Below the pieces are notes generated by a model. It was not told the origin of the DNA and did no database searches. It saw only the letters and a list, made by a program, of their open reading frames with translations. The translations under genes were made by a program, and so were the position numbers. A stretch of DNA of 64,000 bases from Halobacillus yeomjeoni. GTDB taxonomy: Bacteria > Bacillota > Bacilli > Bacillales > Halobacillaceae. The stretch lies in the NCBI RefSeq assembly GCF_020171525.1, contig NZ_JAIVAI010000001.1:434001-498000 (forward strand), read 5' to 3'. This document shows positions 57,995 to 64,000 of the stretch, piece after piece; position 1 is the first letter of the stretch; the number at the start of each line of letters is the position of its first letter.

Positions 57995-58980
57995 TGAAAT
58001 GGTTGGAAATCGTAAGCAATATGGCTGGAAAGTATTTCGCTTTTTGGGTGGTGGGAATAGCATCGGTAGCTTATTTCTTTCCTGCGCCTTTTACCAATCT
58101 GGCTTCATTCATAACTATTCTATTAGGTGTGGTTATGTTTGGAATGGGGCTGACCTTGAAGCCTGTAGATTTCAAGTTAGTGGCTAAAAAGCCCGTACCG
58201 GTACTCATTGGAGTATCAGCTCAATACATATTGATGCCTCTAGTGGCTTTCGGAATAGCTTATATGATGGACCTTCCTGCAGGGCTCGCTGCTGGTCTGG
58301 TCCTGTTAGGTTCTGTCCCAGGTGGAACAGCTTCCAATGTGATGGTTTATTTAGCTAAGGGAAATCTGGCACTATCTGTTGCCATGACATCTTTATCGAC
58401 GATGCTTGCACCTGTTTTGACACCCCTCATTCTGTTGGTATTGGCAGGCCAATGGCTTCCAGTCGATCCAATGGCAATGTTCATCTCGATTGTGCAAGTC
58501 ATCATTATTCCGATTGGTTTAGGGGTAACGTTGCGTAAGTTTTTCCCGAAAACCGTAGAAAAAAGTGCAGCGGTGGTACCGCTTATTTCTGTAGTTGCAA
58601 TCATCGTCATCGTTTCTGCTGTAGTCTCACTAAATGTAGATAATATTACGAATTCCGGGGTGAGCATTTTCACAGCGGTTATGCTGCATAATATAATTGG
58701 TTTGTTCCTCGGTTATATGGTTGCAAAAGGGTTACGTTTGGATGAAAGTAAACGCCGGGCCATTTCCATTGAAGTGGGGATGCAGAACTCCGGCCTTGGT
58801 GTCGCTTTAGCATCAGCGCACTTTGGTCCATTGGCCGCTTTACCTAATGTCATTGCAGCAGTTTGGCATAATATTTCAGGTCCTATTCTGGCAACGATAT
58901 GGTCAAAAAAATCGACAGAAGAGACCGTCCGAACACAAAGAAAACGAATTAAACCTGAAATGCAAAGGACTGGAAATTGA
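57994..58980 (+). CDS. BASS (bile acid:sodium symporter) family transporter
   Basis: 328 residues, nine to ten helices. Family motifs: FGMGLTLKPVDF, GSVPGGTASNVMVYLAKGN (crossover motif) and EVGMQNSGLGVALASAHFGP. Similar to B. subtilis YocS. Members carry organic acids or pantoate with sodium; coupling to the hydroxyacid dehydrogenase gene suggests a carboxylate here. Confidence 0.9.
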   Translation: MKWLEIVSNMAGKYFAFWVVGIASVAYFFPAPFTNLASFITILLGVVMFGMGLTLKPVDFKLVAKKPVPVLIGVSAQYILMPLVAFGIAYMMDLPAGLAAGLVLLGSVPGGTASNVMVYLAKGNLALSVAMTSLSTMLAPVLTPLILLVLAGQWLPVDPMAMFISIVQVIIIPIGLGVTLRKFFPKTVEKSAAVVPLISVVAIIVIVSAVVSLNVDNITNSGVSIFTAVMLHNIIGLFLGYMVAKGLRLDESKRRAISIEVGMQNSGLGVALASAHFGPLAALPNVIAAVWHNISGPILATIWSKKSTEETVRTQRKRIKPEMQRTGN

Positions 58981-58981
58981 A

Positions 58982-59010
58982 AGAGTGCCTGACTGGCACT
59001 CTATTTTTTT
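58982..59010 (+). terminator. Terminator after BASS transporter
   Basis: AGAGTGCC / GGCACTCT with TGACT loop, then ATTTTTTT. Confidence 0.9.
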
Positions 59011-59086
59011 GGGAAATTAGAGAATGTCCATACAACAGTCCGTTGCACAGAATAGATTGTAGAGAACAATTGAAGGGGGAAATCAG

Positions 59087-59335
59087 TTGAGAGGATTACA
59101 GAATTACAGTTTTTGTGCCGCTTTATTGATCCTGGGGCTGGCCGGGATAGGAATCGGCATCGGAATATCTGGAGGTAGAGCGATTGAAGCGGTCGGGCGT
59201 CAGCCATTCATTGGTGGAGAACTGACACAATTTTACGTTCAATATATACTGCTTCCAGAATTTTTATTAGCGCTTGTGCTTGTGAGTTTTGCTGTGTATT
59301 TCCTGCTTAAGGATGTATGGAATAAAGATGAGTGA
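59087..59335 (+). CDS. Orphan ATP synthase c-subunit-like proteolipid
   Basis: 82 residues in two helices joined by a polar loop. Helix 1 has alternating glycines (GIGIGIGISGG, residues 20-30), the loop has R-Q-P (38-40), and helix 2 has Glu 58 in LLPEFLLALVL, the position of the proton- or sodium-carrying carboxylate of c-subunits. TTG start seven bases after GGGGG. No other ATP synthase gene is near. Could be a stand-alone paralogue with another role, or part of a separate rotary or proton-leak assembly; unknown. Confidence 0.75.
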   Translation: MRGLQNYSFCAALLILGLAGIGIGIGISGGRAIEAVGRQPFIGGELTQFYVQYILLPEFLLALVLVSFAVYFLLKDVWNKDE

Positions 59336-59392
59336 AGATATGAGTTATAACTTATGAAGTCCCACTATCCTGGTGGCTTCTTTTTTCTTTTT

Positions 59393-59861
59393 GGCTTTGT
59401 TATTGCGTGGTGTTCTTATTTCACTGTGCGCTCATATCATCTCTTTCTGTACTGGAATTTGTATGAGGCTGCCTTTTAGAATGACTCCCTTTCCGTGGGG
59501 TACCGTGAGCCTCCTCAGGCTGCGCCTTCCGGGGTCTCACGATGTACCTTTATCCCACAGGAGTCTCGCCATTCTAAAAGGCCGCCTCTTCAAAGTAGAT
59601 GGGTCAGAAAGGCCATAACATAAATCCGTTACACCAACTATGAACGTGATGGCAGGGAAAACAGGTAGACTCCTGCGGGAAAAAGGAACAAGGTGAGACC
59701 TCGGAGAACAAAGTTCGAGGAGGCTCAAGCGTCCCCCGCGGGAAGCGGACTGTTTTCCCTGCCATCCCATGCTCTGAGTAAATAACGGACCAGCGCCCTT
59801 ATCCTAGACGGGGACTTTTTAGTAATCATTTAAAATATCAACAACAGACTTTAAAAGAGGC
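59393..59861 (-). mobile_element. MITE-like element, copy C (full length, inverted)
   Basis: 469 bp in the opposite orientation to copies A and B. Begins GGCTTTGTTATTGCGTGG, ends ACTTTAAAAGAGGC. Flanked by the perfect 8-bp direct repeat TTCTTTTT (59385-59392 and 59862-59869). Both inverted-repeat modules are present: TTTTAGAATGACTC with its partner, and GATGGCAGGGAAAACAG with CTGTTTTCCCTGCCATC. Confidence 0.87.
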
Positions 59862-60095
59862 TTCTTTTTAGACCTAATTGTTAAAAGGAATGTAGCACAC
59901 CCTAAAGGTTTAATGACTAATTTGATATCCTCTTCAGATCATCGCCATAAGTAATTAAAGAAGGTTTTCTGATATGGGGAGGATTTTATATATCCCCGCG
60001 AATTTCAGACTTTCTTCGCTTAATAATCTCGTCCATCACATTTCTTAGTCATGAACACGATTCATAAAAAATATTGTGAAAGGGGGAGGTTATTT
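59862..60095 (+). other. Intergenic region, nothing recognised
   Basis: AT-rich, no ORF. GATATGGGGAGG...ATATCCCC near 59972-59997 could fold weakly. AAAGGGGGAGG precedes the next start. Confidence 0.3.
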
Positions 60096-61061
60096 ATGGA
60101 AAAAATTAGAGGTTATCCAAGAAGGAAAGTGAGTAAGTGCGTGACCTTTTGTTCCTTGTTCCTTTTAGTTTGTACTTTGTTTTTACCATATTCGCTTAAT
60201 CTTCCATCAAGTAAAGGTGTAGAGGTACTCGAGACCAAAGTGGTATCTGCTGAGGACACAAGGATCTGGCCAAATGCTGGTTTAACTGGAGGGCAGGATG
60301 GGGTTTATAAAAATTTGTCACTCCTTTTAAATGGTGCTGCAAATATGCAGGCTTTTGCAAATGGAACGGTGTACTATCTGCTGCCACAAGAATTTGTAGA
60401 GGCAAATATTATTGATCAGATGGATTTTAGTGGAACGTATTCTGTCGATGTTATTGATATAAGTGGGTTTCCAATGACTGAATCTGGAAATGTCTCTGAA
60501 AACCAGATGACGATTGATGCAGCAACAGGAGTCATTTCATACAGTCTGGCTGAATTACTTGATCACCCGTATGCAGATACCTCTGAGGGAAGGTTCACAT
60601 TGTACATGGAATATACAGATGGTCGGTATCCATTTACAGACGACGGTCAATATACTTTCTATGGAGGGGCATATGATTCCATCTCATCTTCTGACACATT
60701 GAAAGTCGATGGAGCAAAAACAGAATTACCCGCTCCAGTTGATTCAGATGGAGATGGACTGAGCGATTCGGAAGAGGCGGACTTGGGTACGGACCCTGAC
60801 AAACCTGATACTGATGGAGATGGATATGGTGATGGTGAAGAAGTGGAGGCAAATACTGATCCATTAAATCCGGAAGACCCGGAAAAAACTTCGGAGCCAA
60901 AGCCAGAGCCAGAACCAGAACCTTCCCCTGATGCTGGGGAGGAGGAAGAAGAGCAGCCCGAATCTTCTTTGAATTTTAATAATCCGATAGTACTTGCTCT
61001 TGGTCTCTTAGGGATTGTTGCAGCCTTATTCGTATTGAATCACAGAAATAAAGACGAATGA
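60096..61061 (+). CDS. Secreted thrombospondin type 3 repeat protein with C-terminal membrane anchor
   Basis: 321 residues, start ATG 60096 seven bases after GGGGAGG. Signal/anchor helix (about 19-38), a unique domain (50-225) of the NEAT/heme-binding-like length but without a recognisable motif, then calcium-binding repeats DSDGDGLSDSEEADLGTDPD and DTDGDGYGDGEEVEANTDP (about 231-271), a Glu/Pro-rich linker, a membrane helix (NPIVLALGLLGIVAALFVL) and RNKDE tail. Not an LPxTG protein. Likely a calcium-dependent surface protein. Confidence 0.82.
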   Translation: MEKIRGYPRRKVSKCVTFCSLFLLVCTLFLPYSLNLPSSKGVEVLETKVVSAEDTRIWPNAGLTGGQDGVYKNLSLLLNGAANMQAFANGTVYYLLPQEFVEANIIDQMDFSGTYSVDVIDISGFPMTESGNVSENQMTIDAATGVISYSLAELLDHPYADTSEGRFTLYMEYTDGRYPFTDDGQYTFYGGAYDSISSSDTLKVDGAKTELPAPVDSDGDGLSDSEEADLGTDPDKPDTDGDGYGDGEEVEANTDPLNPEDPEKTSEPKPEPEPEPSPDAGEEEEEQPESSLNFNNPIVLALGLLGIVAALFVLNHRNKDE

Positions 61062-61065
61062 TTCT

Positions 61066-61098
61066 AAAAAAGATCCAAACTTTGTTTGGATCTTTTTT
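61066..61098 (+). terminator. Terminator after TSP3 repeat protein
   Basis: AAAAAAGATCCAAAC pairs with GTTTGGATCTTTTTT around a TTT loop. Confidence 0.92.
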
Positions 61099-61365
61099 TG
61101 GGGTTGAGATGTTATGAATCCTTATTATTGATAATAGACAAGAGGCTTACACTTACCAAGTAAAAGCAGGTGTACACCCGTTCACTGCAATGAAGCAGTC
61201 GACTTCCATCCAAGGAATCAAATACACAATGATCAGAAAAAAATAAAGTGGATCACCCGTTCATATTTTCATGTTTTTTGTGGTAAATCTATAAAGAAAG
61301 AGTATAATGATAGATTAATCAGATATGAATTGATTGAATGAGATTAAGAGAGGTGGAGGAAGGAT
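61099..61365 (+). other. Intergenic region with a -10-like box only
   Basis: No ORF. A TATAAT box occurs at about 61303-61308 without a convincing -35. AGAGGTGGAGGAAGG precedes the kinase-like gene. Confidence 0.3.
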
Positions 61366-62046
61366 ATGAAGAGAGGCTGGGAGGTTGCAATACCTTCGCT
61401 TTCTCAAGTCACTGTTCATTCAAGCCCGAATAACGGGCCTGTAACCATACAGGGTCACCCGGAAGGACTTCGGTGTATCGGAGTTGGAACCGATGCAGCA
61501 GTATTCCAGTACTTAGAATCCCCTCTTTATGCTTTTAAAATCTTTGCAGAAGACAAGCGGAGTAAAGTTGAGATCGAAACGAACATTTACAGGAAACTTG
61601 GTACTTCAACATACTTTCCCATTTTTTACGCTTCCACTCCTGAATACTTGGTTTTAAGTTATGAAGAAGGGATAACATTATTTGACTGTGTGCTCCAAGG
61701 GGTACACATTCCGTGTCAAGTAGTTGATGATGTGGAAGAAGCCAGAGATTATGTTCGTGAGATCGGGTTGAACCCACGTGATATACATTTGAAGAATATC
61801 TTATTACAAAATGGAAGAGCAAAAATCATCGATGTGTCAGAATATGCCCAACCAGGGAATGATTTTCGATGGGAGCATTTGAAAAGAGGTTATGAAAGAC
61901 ATTACCATCTGATTGATGGCAAGTGTGTACCTTACTGGCTGGTGGAGACGGTGAGAAAATGGTATAACCAATGGGATAAACATCACGTTTCATACGAAGA
62001 CTTTTTGAATAGAATCATGAAGTTCAACCCCTTCAAAAGGGGTTGA
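61366..62046 (+). CDS. Protein kinase-like protein (YrzF-like)
   Basis: 226 residues. Kinase fold remnants: GVGTDAAVFQY (glycine-rich loop, 39-49), VAIK-type Lys 58 in AFKIF, catalytic loop GLNPRDIHLKNILL (Asp 139, Asn 144) and metal-binding Asp 156 in KIIDVSEY. HRD is replaced by PRD and DFG by DVS, as in small bacterial lipopolysaccharide-/RIO-like kinases. Resembles B. subtilis YrzF. Target unknown. Confidence 0.8.
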   Translation: MKRGWEVAIPSLSQVTVHSSPNNGPVTIQGHPEGLRCIGVGTDAAVFQYLESPLYAFKIFAEDKRSKVEIETNIYRKLGTSTYFPIFYASTPEYLVLSYEEGITLFDCVLQGVHIPCQVVDDVEEARDYVREIGLNPRDIHLKNILLQNGRAKIIDVSEYAQPGNDFRWEHLKRGYERHYHLIDGKCVPYWLVETVRKWYNQWDKHHVSYEDFLNRIMKFNPFKRG

Positions 62047-62125
62047 ACACCGCTGTGCTTGATGGAACTTAACATGTGTGGTGTAAATATTTTTTCAACT
62101 TGTACTTGTTACCTCTCCATATTGG

Positions 62126-62276
62126 TATAATAAGTTTAGAAGAGAATGGAGGGGGATTACAGTAGCAGGAACAATACTAGAAACACACTAAGATTATACG
62201 ACCAGTCAAATAGTTAATAAAATATACAAAACAGAAAGTGCGCCAACCCTACACATGCTCATGTAGGGTATTTTTT
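62126..62276 (+). ncRNA. Possible small RNA or micro-peptide gene
   Basis: An extended -10 (TTGGTATAAT, 62122-62131) is followed about 115 bases later by a terminator, giving a predicted 140-nt transcript. It contains GGAGGGGG (62148-62155) and a 23-codon frame from ATG 62146 (MEGDYSSRNNTRNTLRLYDQ...). No good -35 is visible, and which element matters is unclear. Confidence 0.4.
62246..62276 (+). terminator. Terminator of the small transcript
   Basis: ACCCTAC (62246-62252) pairs with GTAGGGT (62263-62269), followed by ATTTTTT. Confidence 0.8.
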
Positions 62277-62372
62277 AAACTTCTTTTACATGTTTCCTAT
62301 CCTCTTTACCATTGAATTTAAATTTAACGTAAGACTGATAACAAAAATTTATAAATAAAGGACGACAAAAAA

Positions 62373-62579
62373 GTGAACACTTTCAAGGTGTCAAAAGAAA
62401 TGGTGGAGTATTATTTAATGAGTTCGTGTATCATAGCTCTATTATTCGGAGGAATTTACTTGAGCGGGTGGTTCGTTGGCGTGGATTGGGGGGACTACAA
62501 TTTGAAATTCTCATGGAACATGTTTAACTCAGAAGAGCTGAGACAATTGGTGGGAATGAAGCCAATGGGTAATGAATGA
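62373..62579 (+). CDS. Small membrane protein
   Basis: 68 residues, GTG start after AAAGGA. One helix (residues 14-35, YLMSSCIIALLFGGIYLSGW), then a Trp-rich soluble tail (DWGDYNLKFSWNMFNSEELR). No family recognised. 53 bases before the DedA gene, possibly cotranscribed. Confidence 0.6.
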   Translation: MNTFKVSKEMVEYYLMSSCIIALLFGGIYLSGWFVGVDWGDYNLKFSWNMFNSEELRQLVGMKPMGNE

Positions 62580-62632
62580 AGGTTATAAAGTATTTTGTAT
62601 TTAAACATTAAGAAGGTTGAAGAAAGGAAGCA

Positions 62633-63262
62633 GTGAAGGTTCTAATGGTTGATTGGATCATTCAATTTATGGAACAACATGGTTATTTGGGTGTGTTTAT
62701 GTTAATGACCTTAGAAAATTTATTCCCCCCGATACCCTCTGAGGTCATTTTGCCATTTGGAGGTTTCTTGACGACTTATACAAGTTTATCAGCTCTCGGA
62801 GTGGTCATTTTAGCAACAAGTGGATCTGTTACAGGAGCTATTCTTTTATATGGTGCGGGATATTTTTTAGGAATTGATAAAGTTGCAGATGTTGTTGACA
62901 AGTGGGGTGGTCTTTTAAGGTTAAAAAAAGAAGACGTGTTCAAAACTTTGGAGTGGTTCAATAAATATGGCGTATGGACCGTTCTTTTGTGCCGAATGAT
63001 TCCACTGGTACGTAGTCTTATTTCTATTCCTGCAGGGATGTCGGGAATGAACTTCACTTTGTTTGTAAGTTTCACATTGTTTGGAACATTTACATGGAAT
63101 TTACTGCTTGTTACTGCTGGTGTGATTCTTGGTGAGTCATGGTCGGATATTCTTCATTACATGCATATGTATTCGGCTTTGACTTATAGTTTTACAGGTT
63201 TCATTTTTCTACTTCTAATGATTTGGATTTACCTTAAACGAAAAAAACTTCAAAAAAGGTAA
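62633..63262 (+). CDS. DedA family membrane protein (YngC-like)
   Basis: 209 residues, five to six helices. Family features: ENLFPPIPSEVILPFGGFL (about 28-46), CRMIPLVRSLISIPAGMSGM and FTLFGTFTWNLLLVTAGVILG. Such proteins act as lipid flippases (undecaprenyl phosphate or phosphatidylethanolamine). Start GTG 62633 after AAAGGA, or ATG 62645. Eight bases before uppP, so both may serve undecaprenyl carrier recycling: UppP makes undecaprenyl phosphate, and DedA proteins return it across the membrane. Confidence 0.9.
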   Translation: MKVLMVDWIIQFMEQHGYLGVFMLMTLENLFPPIPSEVILPFGGFLTTYTSLSALGVVILATSGSVTGAILLYGAGYFLGIDKVADVVDKWGGLLRLKKEDVFKTLEWFNKYGVWTVLLCRMIPLVRSLISIPAGMSGMNFTLFVSFTLFGTFTWNLLLVTAGVILGESWSDILHYMHMYSALTYSFTGFIFLLLMIWIYLKRKKLQKR

Positions 63263-63270
63263 GGGAGCAC

Positions 63271-64000
63271 ATGGAATTAATATCTTTTATTAAAGTAGTG
63301 ATTCTAGGCATGTTTGAAGGCTTGACTGAGTTCGCGCCTGTCTCTTCCACAGGTCATATGATTATCGTCGATGACATGTGGCTGCATTCTCATGAGTTTT
63401 TGGGTGCTTCTGTTGCAAATACTTTTAAAGTGGTCGTCCAACTTGGATCGATATTAGCAGTCGTCGTTGTATTCAAAGATCGGTTTGTTCAATTACTGGG
63501 ATTGGATACGAACGGAAATGGGGGTAAACTGAAAGCTGGAGGATTAAAATTGTCTCACATCCTGGTCGGATTGATTCCTGCAGCAGCGTTGGGCTTTCTG
63601 GTCGAGGACTACATTGACCAATATCTGTTTACGATTGAAACAGTAATGGTAGGGTTACTTCTTGGATCTTTTTTGATGATCATTGCTGATAAATCTTCCA
63701 ACTCTTTGAATAGGACACAGACGGTAGATCAAATGACTTACAGGCAAGCTTTAGTCATTGGTACCATTCAATGTTTTTCCTTATGGCCTGGTTTTTCAAG
63801 GTCTGGTGCTACTATTTCAGCTGGTGTTTTAGTCGGCATGAGCCACCGAGCTGCAGCTGATTTCACTTTTATTATGGCTGTTCCAATTATGCTGGGTGCA
63901 AGCACATTATCATTTATTAAGAATATTGAATATTTTACACTATCTTCTTTTCCTTTGTTTTTAGCAGGATTCATCAGTGCTTTTTTATTTGCATTCATCT
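63271..64000 (+). CDS. uppP: Undecaprenyl-diphosphatase UppP/BacA (3' end cut by window)
   Basis: 243 residues seen, C-terminus missing. Signature motifs: GMFEGLTEFAPVSSTGH (about 14-30) and LWPGFSRSGATIS (about 172-184). Dephosphorylates undecaprenyl pyrophosphate; confers bacitracin tolerance. ATG after AAGGGAG. The motif has AP in place of the more usual LP/LPI. Confidence 0.93.
   Translation, partial: MELISFIKVVILGMFEGLTEFAPVSSTGHMIIVDDMWLHSHEFLGASVANTFKVVVQLGSILAVVVVFKDRFVQLLGLDTNGNGGKLKAGGLKLSHILVGLIPAAALGFLVEDYIDQYLFTIETVMVGLLLGSFLMIIADKSSNSLNRTQTVDQMTYRQALVIGTIQCFSLWPGFSRSGATISAGVLVGMSHRAAADFTFIMAVPIMLGASTLSFIKNIEYFTLSSFPLFLAGFISAFLFAFI

Overview
The window looks like a chromosome segment of a spore-forming, probably moderately halophilic member of the Bacillaceae (Halobacillus-like by overall impression; this is inference, since no rRNA gene is present). 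The support is low to medium GC, strong AGGAGG ribosome binding sites, an SspH-type spore protein, Firmicute regulatory signals (Fur, MntR and TPP riboswitch), a ykoFEDC operon, and very acidic secreted proteins.

Layout. 1-3392 (minus): mntABCD-type manganese ABC importer behind two MntR-like boxes. 3874-7654 (minus): an unusual P-type metal ATPase operon in which four proteins each carry a PGR-x-RL (HMA_2-like) domain and a fifth small protein has a glycine-zipper membrane helix. 8167-20403: a 3870-residue LPKTG-anchored surface protein with about 28 cadherin/Ig-like repeats, followed by its own class D-type sortase. 20604-22497: a GNAT enzyme and an AadK-type aminoglycoside adenylyltransferase. 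22814-34100: iron section, with a Fur-boxed siderophore importer (YfiY, YfiZ, YfhA), an azoreductase, an RDD protein, and a Fur-boxed siderophore operon (two IucA/IucC synthetases, an MFS exporter and a fold-type III PLP enzyme). That gene set matches the staphyloferrin A locus. 34117-38982: FusB-type EF-G-binding protein, lipoprotein, HIT protein, alpha/beta hydrolase, S51 peptidase and YwqG-like protein. 39030-41616: three-gene ABC-2 exporter. 41800-46846: GNAT, two small membrane peptides, MFS, and secreted or lipoproteins including a highly charged repeat protein. 47467-52497: GuaC, DJ-1/PfpI protein, UvsE, SspH and small hypotheticals. 52631-56390 (minus): thiamine-precursor ECF transporter ykoFEDC under a TPP riboswitch with terminator. 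56603-58980: D-lactate/glycolate dehydrogenase-like flavoprotein coupled to a BASS-type transporter. 59087-64000: orphan ATP-synthase-c-like protein, thrombospondin type 3 repeat protein, kinase-like protein, DedA protein, and UppP cut by the window end.

Scattered through intergenic space are five copies of one non-coding, MITE-like element (about 104-475 bp, termini GGCTCTGTTA). Three of the copies are flanked by perfect 8-bp direct repeats. The full-length copies contain two nested long inverted-repeat modules.

The likely novelties are the metal ATPase / PGR-domain / glycine-zipper operon, the MITE family with its target duplications, the giant adhesin with its sortase, and the orphan c-subunit. 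No tRNA, rRNA, CRISPR array or intact transposase was seen.
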